Shown: positions 50,279 to 58,055, counted from the stretch's first letter. The stretch is 64,000 bases of DNA from JAWKHR01 sp041394725 (GCA_041394725.1 JAWKHR010000015.1:62001-126000); one strand, 5' to 3'. A program made the numbers and translations. Notes: generated by a model from the sequence alone, not told the origin.

Positions 50279-51103
50279 ATGTCTGGGCACGACGAACCCG
50301 TCATCATCGTCCGGCGCAAGGCGCACGGCCACGGGCACCACGGCGGCGCCTGGAAGGTGGCCTACGCGGACTTCGTGACCGCGATGATGGCGTTCTTCCT
50401 CGTCATGTGGCTGGCCGCGCAGGACAGCCAGATCCGATCCGCGGTCGCCGGCTACTTCCAGGACCCCGGCCTGCTGCCGCACCAGACGTCGAACTCCGTC
50501 GTCGCGACCGGCCAGGGCGGCATCGACACGGCCGGGATGCCGACCGTCGTGCCGCGGCGGCCGGACGGCATGCTGGAGGCCGAGCAGGAGGCGCTCGTCC
50601 GCGCCGCCGGCGCCATCCAGCAGCAGTTCAGCCAGTCGTCGCTGCTCTCCGCCCTGCGTGACCAGGTCGAGTTCGCCGTGACGCCCGAGGGGCTCCGCAT
50701 CGAACTCGTCGAGCGGCCGGGCTCCAGCTTCTTCGACACGGGCAGTGCCACCCTCCGGCCCGAGGCCACCCGGATCCTGACAATCATCGCCGAGGAGATC
50801 GGCAAGCTGCCGAACGACGTGGTGATCGAGGGCCACACCGACAGCCGCCCCTTCGTGAACAACGAGCGGTACGGCAACTGGGAGCTCTCGAGCGACCGCG
50901 CCCTGGCTGCGCGTCGGGCGATGGTCGAGCACGGCCTGCGCACCGGCCAGGTGCACACCGTGCGCGGGTTCGCCGACAACGACCTGCGGTTTCCTGACGC
51001 CCCGCTCGACCCGCGCAACCGGCGCGTGTCGATCGTCGTGCGGACGCAGGAAGCGCGGCAGCTCGAGGTCGCGGTGCGCAACCAGATGGGCGGCGGCGGA
51101 TGA
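50279..51103 (+). CDS. motB: Stator protein MotB, second copy
   Basis: 274 residues. A His/Gly-rich N-terminus (KAHGHGHHGGAWK) precedes the transmembrane helix YADFVTAMMAFFLVMWLAAQ with ion-carrying Asp31. After a plug-like segment comes the OmpA domain: ELVERPGSSFFDTGSATLRPEATRILTIIAEEIGKLPNDVVIEGHTDSRPFVNNERYGNWELSSDRALAARRAMVEHGL, then PLDPRNRRVSIVV. The TAMMAFFLVMWL helix is the pattern of proton-type MotB. It overlaps the HATPase gene by four bases. Confidence 0.95.
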   Translation: MSGHDEPVIIVRRKAHGHGHHGGAWKVAYADFVTAMMAFFLVMWLAAQDSQIRSAVAGYFQDPGLLPHQTSNSVVATGQGGIDTAGMPTVVPRRPDGMLEAEQEALVRAAGAIQQQFSQSSLLSALRDQVEFAVTPEGLRIELVERPGSSFFDTGSATLRPEATRILTIIAEEIGKLPNDVVIEGHTDSRPFVNNERYGNWELSSDRALAARRAMVEHGLRTGQVHTVRGFADNDLRFPDAPLDPRNRRVSIVVRTQEARQLEVAVRNQMGGGG

Positions 51104-51795
51104 GCGAGGACCGGCGGGGCCGCGCGACGGAAGCCGCCCTGCTGCTGGCGCTGGCGCGCCTCGAGCGCCTCGCCGTCCGCCTCGACCCCGCCTCGCCGAT
51201 CGCCGCCGATCTCGCCGGCGCCCGTGACGCCCTCGAGCGCGCGCTCCGCGCCGCGTGCGGCGCCGATCCGGTTCACGGAATCGACCAGCCAGCGGGCACG
51301 GTCCCCGAGTCCGGCACCGGACCTGGCGGACGTTCGCTCAACGACGCCGTGTCCGCCGCCCTGGCGCGCGTGCGGGGTGTGGCGGGCGACGCCCTGAACG
51401 TGGACGTGGATCTTTCACCCGACGCGGCCGTCTCCGGCGTGGTGCCGCCGATGTTCGACGATGTCCTGGTGGCGCTCGCGGCGAATGCGCGCGACGCCGC
51501 CGGTGTCGGCGGGCAGCTGACGATCGCGACCCGACGCGATCTCTCCGGGGACGGCGTGCGGCTGGAGGTGTCGGACAACGGACCCGGCCTGTCGCCGCAC
51601 GTGCAGGCGCGCGTCTTCGACCCGTTCTACACCACGCGGCCGCCCGGCATGGGACGCGGGCTCGGCCTGTCGAAGGCCCGGGCGATCGTGGAGGCGGCCG
51701 GTGGGGCGCTCGAGGTCAGGAGCACGCTCGGCGCGGGGGCCACGTTCGTCGTCTGGCTGCCGCTGCCAGCCGGTTCCCGGGCGCGGTCGGCCTGA
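51100..51795 (+). CDS. Small HATPase protein lacking a phospho-accepting His region
   Basis: 231 residues. The C-terminal half is a histidine-kinase ATPase domain with N-box MFDDVLVALAANARDAAG, G1 VSDNGPGLSP, a DPFYTTRPPGMGRGLGLSKARAIVEAAGGAL lid region, and GAGATFVVWLPLP. The N-terminal 90 residues are an Arg/Ala-rich helix (ALLLALARLERLAVRLDPASPIAADLAGARDALERAL) with no histidine in a dimerisation-type H box and no membrane segment. It is translationally coupled to motB. It could act on a partner protein, as anti-sigma or CheA-type P5-less ATPases do, but the receiver of the local regulator cannot be phosphorylated on Asp. Confidence 0.8.
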   Translation: MSEDRRGRATEAALLLALARLERLAVRLDPASPIAADLAGARDALERALRAACGADPVHGIDQPAGTVPESGTGPGGRSLNDAVSAALARVRGVAGDALNVDVDLSPDAAVSGVVPPMFDDVLVALAANARDAAGVGGQLTIATRRDLSGDGVRLEVSDNGPGLSPHVQARVFDPFYTTRPPGMGRGLGLSKARAIVEAAGGALEVRSTLGAGATFVVWLPLPAGSRARSA

Positions 51796-51821
51796 GCCGC
51801 GTGACTCGCGCGGTCCGAGCC

Positions 51822-52793
51822 TCACGCGCGCGGATCGAAGTCCTTCAGCCGATCGATCGTTGCGGCGACCTCGCGCGCGCCGACGGCCGATTCGAGCAGC
51901 GCCAGCGGCACGGCCCCGTCGAGCGATGGCTGCCGGCTCTGCAGCCACGCCGAGGCCAGCGTCGCGTCACCGTGGAACAGATCGAGCAGCAGGCCGTAGG
52001 TCCACGCCACCGTCAGGAGACGATCCGAGGCGGCGGGGGAGAGCCGGGTTCCCTCGTCGAGGGCCGCGGAGGTGTCGGCGGGGCTGCCGACGATCGCGCC
52101 GAGCCGATCCGCGGGAATGCCGGTGCTCGAGGCGAGCGCCGCCAAGGCGCGCGCCGGCACGCCGGTGGCCACCGCGGCACGCAGGTCCGCCGGCGTCCTC
52201 GGGTCGAGCCCGGCCAGCGCCGCGTACGCCACGCGCGACCCGGCGTCGTCGGCCTGCCGCGCCTGGAACGCGCGGACGTCGCCGGATCGTGCGCCTGCGT
52301 CCGCCGCCGGTGAAGGTGTGCCGGTCCCTTCGTACAGCCGGCGCAACGTGTGACGGATCGCGGTGGCCGATGACGTGACGATGGCAATCGTCCAGCCGGT
52401 GCGACGGGCCAGATCGTCGATGATCGCCGTCGACGTCGGATCGTCCATGGCGACCGTCAGCGAGTTGCCGATCTGCGCGACCGGCATCACCAGATGCTCG
52501 GTCGCATAGGCCTGGTCGATCAGGCCCGCGAGCGACCGATCGACGATCACGTTGTCGAGATCGATGTAGGGCACTCCGAGCTGCGTGCCGAGCGCGCGCC
52601 GCATCACCTCGTCGGTGATGAACCCGAGCGCCATCAGCGTCTGTCCGAGCGGCGTGCGGGTGGTCGCCTGCGCCTCGAGGGCGCGGCTGAGCTGGTCCGC
52701 GTCGATCGCGCCGCTCGCGACGAGGATCTCGCCGAGCCGCCTCCGGGGCGGGGTGCCGGAATCCGTCGGACGGGTGGGCGCGGAGTCGCTCAT
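51822..52793 (-). CDS. MshEN (cyclic-di-GMP-binding type) domain fused to a ParS/MbcA/Xre-like domain
   Basis: 323 residues. The N-terminal 150 residues are a GspE/PilB N-terminal (MshEN) domain with both tandem motifs: RLGEILVASGAIDADQLSRALEAQ and PLGQTLMALGFITDEVMRRALGTQ, which in MshE bind cyclic di-GMP. No ATPase follows. After a linker the C-terminal 120 residues look like a ParS/MbcA/Xre antitoxin: VATGVPARALAALASSTGIPADRLGAIVGSP (HTH part), LSPAASDRLLTVAWTYGLLLDLFHGDATLASAWLQSRQPSLDGAVPLALLESAVGAREVAATIDRL (DUF2384 part). No RES or other toxin is adjacent. Inferred role: a cyclic-di-GMP effector with a protein-binding module, possibly linked to motility by its position beside the stator operon. 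Confidence 0.78.
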   Translation of the reverse strand: MSDSAPTRPTDSGTPPRRRLGEILVASGAIDADQLSRALEAQATTRTPLGQTLMALGFITDEVMRRALGTQLGVPYIDLDNVIVDRSLAGLIDQAYATEHLVMPVAQIGNSLTVAMDDPTSTAIIDDLARRTGWTIAIVTSSATAIRHTLRRLYEGTGTPSPAADAGARSGDVRAFQARQADDAGSRVAYAALAGLDPRTPADLRAAVATGVPARALAALASSTGIPADRLGAIVGSPADTSAALDEGTRLSPAASDRLLTVAWTYGLLLDLFHGDATLASAWLQSRQPSLDGAVPLALLESAVGAREVAATIDRLKDFDPRA

Positions 52794-53061
52794 GGCCGCC
52801 GCTATGATGTGCGGCCCATGCGAGGGGCGTCAACGTCGAGCCTCGGGTGAGGGGCGCGCCACCTCGGGCCCTGGCTCGGCTCGACGACCCGCTGCCCCCG
52901 GTGTGGGGCCGCGCCTCGGTCCGGATATGAAGATATTTCACGGTGGCCACGGCCATGTGTGGCCCAGGTTACACAGTCGCGAGGCGATGAGGATTGCGAC
53001 GACCGTCCATCGAGCTTCGGGCATTTGGCCGGATCTTTGCGTATCAGGTTCGTCACAAGGC
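52794..53061. other. Intergenic region between the MshEN-ParS gene and a small hypothetical gene
   Basis: About 270 bases, divergently flanked. The first part is GC-rich. From about 52920 it becomes AT-richer (GATATGAAGATATTTCACGG), with a dyad GGCCAC-N8-GTGGCC near 52943-52964. No recognisable sigma28 or sigma54 promoter was found for either flank. Promoters for both genes must lie here. Confidence 0.45.
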
Positions 53062-53379
53062 ATGTCTGAGATGAACCGACTCAATCGTCACTCGAAGCGT
53101 GTGCGGCGGGAGGATGTCGTGGATCCGGACCGCCTCTTCGTGGGGCTCGACGGCCGGTCGCTGTCCGTCGCCGGACGCCACTGGACCGTGGCCGTCTACG
53201 GCGTCTGTGACGCCGCCGGCCGCCGCTGGGTGCAGCTGGCCCTCGACGGGGCCAGCCACTACATGCTGACGCTCCGACTGGCGCCGGGTGACGGCGTGGC
53301 GCAGGCGGTGCTCGCCCTGTCGAGCTGGCTCGGCAACGCGCCCCGCTCGTCGGCCGTCCAGGTCCTGAACGTCGCCTGA
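53062..53379 (+). CDS. Small hypothetical protein
   Basis: 105 residues (102 if the ATG at 53071 is used, which has the better spacing to AAGG at 53057). No family recognised. A basic N-terminus (NRLNRHSKRVRREDVVD) is followed by a compact alpha/beta-looking part: RLFVGLDGRSLSVAGRHWTVAVYGVCDAAGRRWVQLALDGASHYMLTLRLAPGDGVAQAVLALSSWLG. No signal peptide or membrane helix. Codon use agrees with its neighbours and the frame extends open upstream without similarity. Possibly co-transcribed with ompH. Confidence 0.6.
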   Translation: MSEMNRLNRHSKRVRREDVVDPDRLFVGLDGRSLSVAGRHWTVAVYGVCDAAGRRWVQLALDGASHYMLTLRLAPGDGVAQAVLALSSWLGNAPRSSAVQVLNVA

Positions 53380-53419
53380 AGCGCCGCGCGGCCGAGGCCG
53401 CCGCGCCGACGTCTTAACC

Positions 53420-53438
53420 GGCACCTTCAGGAGGTGCC
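53420..53438 (+). promoter_or_regulatory. Hairpin over the ompH ribosome site
   Basis: GGCACC (53420-53425) pairs with GGTGCC (53433-53438) around a seven-base loop. The Shine-Dalgarno AGGAGG (53429-53434) lies partly in loop and partly in stem, two bases before the ATG-proximal spacer. Such a structure could limit translation initiation; it may also be chance in GC-rich DNA. Confidence 0.4.
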
Positions 53439-53440
53439 CG

Positions 53441-54046
53441 ATGGTGAGACGGACGACGCTCGCGGTGGTTCTCGGCCTGGCATTGCTGCCGGCGGTGGCC
53501 GGCGCCCAGACCCCACCCCCGCCGGCCGCGCCGGCGCCCCAGACGGCCCCGGCGCCCCCGCTGGCGCCCCTGCCGGCCGACACGCGCTTCGGCATCGTCA
53601 ATCTCCAGGTCGTCTTCAACGAATCCACGGTCGGCAAGCAGGCGGTGGTGCAGGTCAACGCCCTGCAGGCCCAGCTGCAGAAGGACCTGCAGGCCCGCGC
53701 CGACGCCATCCAGTCGCTCGGCGACAGGATTCGCACGCAGGCCAGCGTCACGGCCGAGGTGACCCTGCGCGAGTGGAACGTGGACCTGGCGCGCCTGCAG
53801 CGCGAGGCGCAGTTCGCGCAGCAGGAAGCCGAGGTCCGGGTCCAGCAGCTTCGCGACTCGCTCCTCGACCAGTTCGAGCAGAAGGTGCTGCCCATCGTCG
53901 AGGCGGTGCGCGCCGAGCGCGGGCTGGCCGCGGTCTTCTCGATCCAGAATTCCGACGCGCCCGGCGCGCTCAACGTCATCGCCATCGATCCCCGGGTCAA
54001 CCTCTCGGCGGAGGTCGTGCGTCGCCTGGACGCGGCCGGCAGCTAG
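53441..54046 (+). CDS. OmpH/Skp-family periplasmic chaperone
   Basis: 201 residues. Signal peptide LAVVLGLALLPAVAGAQ, then a Pro/Ala-rich stretch of about 25 residues, then the OmpH domain: FGIVNLQVVFNESTVGKQAVVQVNALQAQLQKDLQARADAIQSLGDRI, a long charged helix hairpin (REWNVDLARLQREAQFAQQEAEVRVQQLRDSLLDQFEQKVLPIVEAV), and the closing strand LAAVFSIQNSDAPGALNVIAIDPRVNLSAEVVRRLD. Skp holds unfolded outer-membrane proteins for BAM. The Pro-rich insert after the signal is unusual. AGGAGG precedes the ATG. Confidence 0.9.
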   Translation: MVRRTTLAVVLGLALLPAVAGAQTPPPPAAPAPQTAPAPPLAPLPADTRFGIVNLQVVFNESTVGKQAVVQVNALQAQLQKDLQARADAIQSLGDRIRTQASVTAEVTLREWNVDLARLQREAQFAQQEAEVRVQQLRDSLLDQFEQKVLPIVEAVRAERGLAAVFSIQNSDAPGALNVIAIDPRVNLSAEVVRRLDAAGS

Positions 54047-54063
54047 ACGTTCGCCCCGCCGCG

Positions 54064-54106
54064 TATACTGACCGGTGCCTCCCCGGCACCGGAGCGCTGG
54101 CGCTCC
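54064..54106 (+). promoter_or_regulatory. Possible -10 box and paired hairpins before the DUF481 gene
   Basis: TATACT (54064-54069) is a good housekeeping -10; no clear -35 at 17 bases is seen. It is followed by CCGGTGCC/GGCACCGG (54072-54079 with 54085-54092) and GGAGCG/CGCTCC (54091-54096 with 54101-54106). The hairpins either end the ompH message or form the 5' leader of the next gene, whose GTATG start lies at 54137. Confidence 0.4.
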
Positions 54107-54136
54107 GATGGTGATTCCCGTCAAGGAGCGTCGTGT

Positions 54137-54889
54137 ATGCGTCGTCCGTCCCGCACGTGGTGTGTCCCCTGTCTGGCCGGAATCCTCGCGTGTCTGGCCG
54201 TTCCGGCGTCGGCCCAGGCTCAGGCGCCGGCCAATCCCTGGACCGTGAGCGCGAGCGTCGGCCTGGCGGTCACCGGCGGCAACTCGCAGACGTCGACGTT
54301 CAACGCCGGGTACGACGTGACCTTCGACCCGAAGACCCGCAACGTCCTCAAGTCCGAGGGACTCTTCATTCGCGGCAAGACGGACGGCGAGTTGTCGGCG
54401 AGCCGCTTCGGGTTCACCGTGCGCGACGAGTACGGCCTGACGCCGAGAGTCTTCGTCTTCGGCCAGAACCAGTACCTGCGCGATCGTTTCAAGGAAATCG
54501 ACTACCTGATCGCGCCGACCGGCGGCGTCGGCCTGCGCGTGGCCGACAGCGACGCGATGAAGCTCAGCGTGGACGCGGGCGTCGGCGGCGTGTGGGAGAA
54601 GAACACCGGGCTGGACGACGTGAAGACGTCGGGCGCGGTCACGCTGGGCGAGAAGCTGACGCGCCGCCTCAACGACGCGGTGGGCGTGACGCAGACCTTC
54701 ACGGGGTTGTGGAAGACGTCCGACTTCGCCGACGCGCTCTACACCTTCGGCCTCGGCCTGAGCGCGCGGGTCTCCACCTTCACCCAGTTCAAGGTCGAGT
54801 GGCTCGACACGTACAAGAACCGCCCGCCGGCGGCGGACGTGAAGAAGAACGACGTGTCGCTGCTCGTCTCGCTCGTCTTCAAGCGCTGA
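54137..54889 (+). CDS. DUF481 (YdiY-like) outer-membrane beta-barrel protein
   Basis: 250 residues. Signal peptide CLAGILACLAVPASAQAQ, then the DUF481 pattern: WTVSASVGLAVTGGNSQTSTFNAGYDVTF, a run of amphipathic strands (GRFGFTVRDEYGLTPRVFVFGQNQYLRDRFKEIDYLIAPTGGVGLRV in form), and a terminal strand DVSLLVSLVFKR ending in aromatic-charged residues as BAM substrates do. The family includes the salt-induced YdiY; its function is unknown. The upstream ompH chaperone suits a barrel protein as neighbour. Confidence 0.88.
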   Translation: MRRPSRTWCVPCLAGILACLAVPASAQAQAPANPWTVSASVGLAVTGGNSQTSTFNAGYDVTFDPKTRNVLKSEGLFIRGKTDGELSASRFGFTVRDEYGLTPRVFVFGQNQYLRDRFKEIDYLIAPTGGVGLRVADSDAMKLSVDAGVGGVWEKNTGLDDVKTSGAVTLGEKLTRRLNDAVGVTQTFTGLWKTSDFADALYTFGLGLSARVSTFTQFKVEWLDTYKNRPPAADVKKNDVSLLVSLVFKR

Positions 54890-54925
54890 GCCGCCGCCCG
54901 GCCGCGCCCGGACCGATGCGCCCGA

Positions 54926-55966
54926 TCAGCCGCCGCCCGGCAACTGGCCGTCGAGCTCCATGTACACGCGCCGGATCGCGGTCTCGGCCTGGCTCCCGCG
55001 CAGGGTCCACGTGTCGAGGTCGCCCCATCGGGCCTGCGCCGCGGCCTGATCGACCGGCACGCCCGCGTCGTGCAGGCGCCGCGCCTCGGCGATGACCTGG
55101 ACCAGCGCCCGCCGGTAGGTCTCGAGTTCCTCGCGGAGGACGGCGGGAGGGTCCACGAAGCCGTGACCCGGGACGAACGTCTCGACGTCCATCGCCTGCG
55201 CGCGCTCGATGGCCCGGACCCACTCGGAGGGGTAGGCCGATCGCATGGCGGGGAAGACCCTGTTGAGGAACGCTTCACTCATGAAGAGCACTCTCTGGGC
55301 GGGGAGGTAGACGCTCAGGTCCCCGCCCGTGTGCGCCCGTCCCAGGAAGAGGATCTGGATCTCCATGCCGCCCAGCCGCAGCACCCGACGATCGGGGACG
55401 GCCTCGGTGGGAACCGGCGCTGCCGCGCCCCGGCCGCGAGCCGCGGTCCGCGCGGCGGCCTCGCGCAGCACCGCCTGCGAGGTCGGGTGGGCGTAGAAGG
55501 TCACGCCCGACGGGAACGCGGTATTGCCGCCCGTGTGGTCGCCGTGGTCCGAGCAGACGACCACGTGCCGGATCGGCTGGGGCGTGAGGCCCCGGATGGT
55601 GTCGATCATCCGCTGCGTCTCCGCGACGCTGCCCTGGCCGTCCGCCACGAGGACGCCCTCGGTCGTGACGACGAACAGGCTCACCGTGGTGAACCGCTCG
55701 TCGCCCGCCGACCGCAGCTGCTCGTACGAGTACACGTTCGCCGCCAGTTCCCGCACGCGCGGAAAGTCCGCGTCGGAGAGGCCGCGCGCCTTCGGGCTGG
55801 CGGTGCGCACGAGCGCGCCCTGGCCCTGGGCGCGAGCGTGGCCGGTGAACGGCGTGCCCGCGGCGATCCCGCTCCCGCAGGCCAGCAGCACGCCCCAGGC
55901 GGCGAGCCGGGCCCTGTGTCTCGCCGCGGCACCCGTCGATCTCGTCGGTTTGGTGGTTCCCGTCAC
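54926..55966 (-). CDS. Secreted metallo-beta-lactamase-fold protein with altered metal site
   Basis: 346 residues from the GTG at 55966, which has GGGAGGG upstream; a longer in-frame start would overlap the divergent dsbD start. A basic N-terminus and hydrophobic stretch (LAAWGVLLACGSGIAAG) form an export signal. The fold signatures are present: VSLFVVTTEGVLVADGQGS, HVVVCSDHGDHTGGNTAFPSGV, FLGRAHTGGDLSVYLPAQRVLFMSEAF, and ETFVPGHGFVDPP. The first His of His-x-His-x-Asp-His is Ser here (S-D-H-G-D-H), and the usual Gly-Asp after the beta strand is Ser-Glu. It may bind one metal only. Substrate unknown. Confidence 0.85.
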   Translation of the reverse strand: MTGTTKPTRSTGAAARHRARLAAWGVLLACGSGIAAGTPFTGHARAQGQGALVRTASPKARGLSDADFPRVRELAANVYSYEQLRSAGDERFTTVSLFVVTTEGVLVADGQGSVAETQRMIDTIRGLTPQPIRHVVVCSDHGDHTGGNTAFPSGVTFYAHPTSQAVLREAAARTAARGRGAAAPVPTEAVPDRRVLRLGGMEIQILFLGRAHTGGDLSVYLPAQRVLFMSEAFLNRVFPAMRSAYPSEWVRAIERAQAMDVETFVPGHGFVDPPAVLREELETYRRALVQVIAEARRLHDAGVPVDQAAAQARWGDLDTWTLRGSQAETAIRRVYMELDGQLPGGG

Positions 55967-56006
55967 GGCGCGCCCTCCCGAGGCCGGATTGTATGATTCC
56001 GTGACG

Positions 56007-57935
56007 ATGGTTGCCATGCGGATGCCGGCGGCGGCGGGCGTGGCCGCGTTGACTCTGGCGCTGGCGGCGCCGGCCGCGGCCCAGAGTCCCGTGCGGTGGA
56101 CGCTGTCGGTCGACGCGGGCACCGACGTCCGGCCCGGCGTGTCGTTCGAGGCGACGCTGGCCGCGCGCGTCGACGCCGGCTGGCACCTCTACGCCCTGAC
56201 CCAGCCGCCGGGCGGGCCGCAGGCGCTCGTGATTGCCGTGCCGGCCGACGCCGCCTTCGCGCTGGGCGAGCGCGTCATCGGTCCGCTGCCGTTCATCGAC
56301 TTCGATCCGAACTTCGGCATCGACACGCAGTACCACACGGATGCCGCCGAGTTCTTCGTCCCGCTCGTCGCGCGCCCGGCGTCCGGCGATGCCGAGATCG
56401 CGCTCGACGTCACGTTCCAGACCTGCACCGATCGGTACTGCCTGCCGCCGGCGACCGAGCACCTGAGGCTGCCGGTCTCCGTGGGCGGGCCGCTGGCGGA
56501 GGCCGTGTCCACCTCGCGCGGCGGGGGGACCGGCGCCGGCAGCGACGCGCCGCCCGCGACCGGCGCCGGCAGCGACGCGCCGCCGGCGATGGGCCGTGCC
56601 GTCGTCCCGGATCTGGCGGCGGACACCGGCGCCGGGACGCTCGGCGCCTACGTCGGGCTGGCTGCGCTGATGGGCGCGCTCTCGCTGTTCACGCCGTGCG
56701 TCTTCCCGATGGTCCCGATCACGGTGTCGTTCTTCTCGAGCCGTGCGGAGCGGCGTCGTGGCCGCGCCGCCGCGCAGGCGGCCGTCTACGGCCTCGGCAT
56801 CGTGCTGTCGTTCACCGCGGTTGGCGCCGTCGTCGCCACCGCGTTCGGCGCGTCGGGGATCAACCAGTTCGCGGCCAACCCGTGGCTGAACATCGGGATC
56901 GCGCTGCTGTTCACCGGCTTCGCGCTGAACCTGTTCGGAGCCTTCGAACTGGCGCTGCCGTCGGGACTGCTGACGCGCGTCGCCGCGGCCGAGGCCGGCC
57001 GGCCGCGCTTCCTCGCGACGCTGGTCATGGGCCTCGCGTTCACCCTGACGTCGTTCACGTGCACGGCGCCGTTCCTCGGCACGCTGCTCGTCGTCGCGGC
57101 GCAGGGCGACTGGGTGTGGCCGATGGCCGGCCTTCTGGCGTTCTCGACCGTCTTTGCCGTGCCGTTCGTGCTGCTCGCCTTCGCCCCGCAGGTGCTGGCG
57201 TCGCTGCCGCGATCCGGGCCGTGGCTGCTCTCGATCAAGACCGCGATGGGCCTGCTGGAGATCGCGGCGGCGATGAAGTTTCTCTCGAACGCGGACCTCG
57301 TCTGGGGATGGGGCGTGTTCACGCGCGACGTCGTGATCGGCGTCTGGATGGCGACCGGCCTCGTGCTCGCGGCGTACCTGGCCGGCGTGTTGCGCTTCGG
57401 CCGGTCCGGCCCGCTCGGACGTCCGGGCGTCGTCCGGCTCGCGGGGCTGGCTGGCGTGCTGGTGCTCGTCGGCTGGCTCGGGTTCGGGCTGCGCGGGCAC
57501 CGGCTCGGCGAACTGGAGGCGTTCCTGCCGCCGGCCGATCCGGGCGTCGGCGCCGCGGCCGGGGAACTCGCGTGGATCGTCAACGACTACGACGGCGCCC
57601 GGTCGCGGTCGGCGAGCCAGGGCCTGCCGCTGCTCATCGACTTCACCGGCTACACCTGCACGAACTGCCGGTGGATGGAGGCCAACATGTTCCCGCGGCC
57701 CGAGGTCGCGCGTGAACTCGACCGCTACGTCCGGGTCCGCCTCTATACCGACGGCCGCGGCCCGGAGTTCCTGGCGTTCCAGCAGATGCAGCGCGACGTG
57801 TTCGGCACCGTCGCGCTGCCGTACTATGCGGTGATCGGTCCGGACGGCCGGCCGCGCGTCGCGTTCGGCGGGCTGACGCGCGACAGCGCGAGGTTCGTCG
57901 GGTTCCTGCGACGGGGGCGGGACGGAGGACCCTAG
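56007..57935 (+). CDS. dsbD: Thiol:disulfide interchange protein DsbD
   Basis: 642 residues. DsbD passes reducing power from cytoplasmic thioredoxin to the periplasm. Order: signal peptide (AGVAALTLALAAPAAAQ); periplasmic alpha domain (DAGWHLYALTQPPGGPQALVIAVP, with the cysteine pair in FQTCTDRYCLPP); Gly/Thr-rich linker with a repeated GTGAGSDAPPA; eight-helix membrane domain with the two key cysteines in TPCVFPMVPITVSFFSS and TSFTCTAPFLGTLLVV; and C-terminal thioredoxin domain with C-x-x-C in DFTGYTCTNCRWMEANMFP. All functional cysteines are present. The ATG at 56007 gives the signal peptide. Confidence 0.94.
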   Translation: MVAMRMPAAAGVAALTLALAAPAAAQSPVRWTLSVDAGTDVRPGVSFEATLAARVDAGWHLYALTQPPGGPQALVIAVPADAAFALGERVIGPLPFIDFDPNFGIDTQYHTDAAEFFVPLVARPASGDAEIALDVTFQTCTDRYCLPPATEHLRLPVSVGGPLAEAVSTSRGGGTGAGSDAPPATGAGSDAPPAMGRAVVPDLAADTGAGTLGAYVGLAALMGALSLFTPCVFPMVPITVSFFSSRAERRRGRAAAQAAVYGLGIVLSFTAVGAVVATAFGASGINQFAANPWLNIGIALLFTGFALNLFGAFELALPSGLLTRVAAAEAGRPRFLATLVMGLAFTLTSFTCTAPFLGTLLVVAAQGDWVWPMAGLLAFSTVFAVPFVLLAFAPQVLASLPRSGPWLLSIKTAMGLLEIAAAMKFLSNADLVWGWGVFTRDVVIGVWMATGLVLAAYLAGVLRFGRSGPLGRPGVVRLAGLAGVLVLVGWLGFGLRGHRLGELEAFLPPADPGVGAAAGELAWIVNDYDGARSRSASQGLPLLIDFTGYTCTNCRWMEANMFPRPEVARELDRYVRVRLYTDGRGPEFLAFQQMQRDVFGTVALPYYAVIGPDGRPRVAFGGLTRDSARFVGFLRRGRDGGP

Positions 57936-58055
57936 AGGGTCCTGAGGTTCCCAGGGTCCGAGGGTTCCAGGGGCCCGGGATTCCAGGAGCTCCGGGGCCG
58001 GTGGGCCCTGGGGCTCGGAGGCTCCACGGGCCTGGGGCTCGGGGGGAGGCACACC
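57936..58055 (+). repeat. G-rich imperfect repeats with possible G-quadruplex
   Basis: The 120 bases between dsbD and the next gene consist of degenerate units about 15-18 bases long with the theme GGGTCC-GAGGTTCCCA, then CCTGGGGCTCGG twice. GGG-N5-GGG-N5-GGGG-N3-GGG at 57954-57979 satisfies the usual quadruplex pattern on the plus strand. No terminator stem is clear. It looks like a degenerating minisatellite. Confidence 0.5.

Noticed and set aside
51822..52793. Complete type IV pilus or type II secretion ATPase
   Set aside because: There is no Walker A/B region; the chain ends in a ParS/MbcA-like domain and no pilus genes are nearby.
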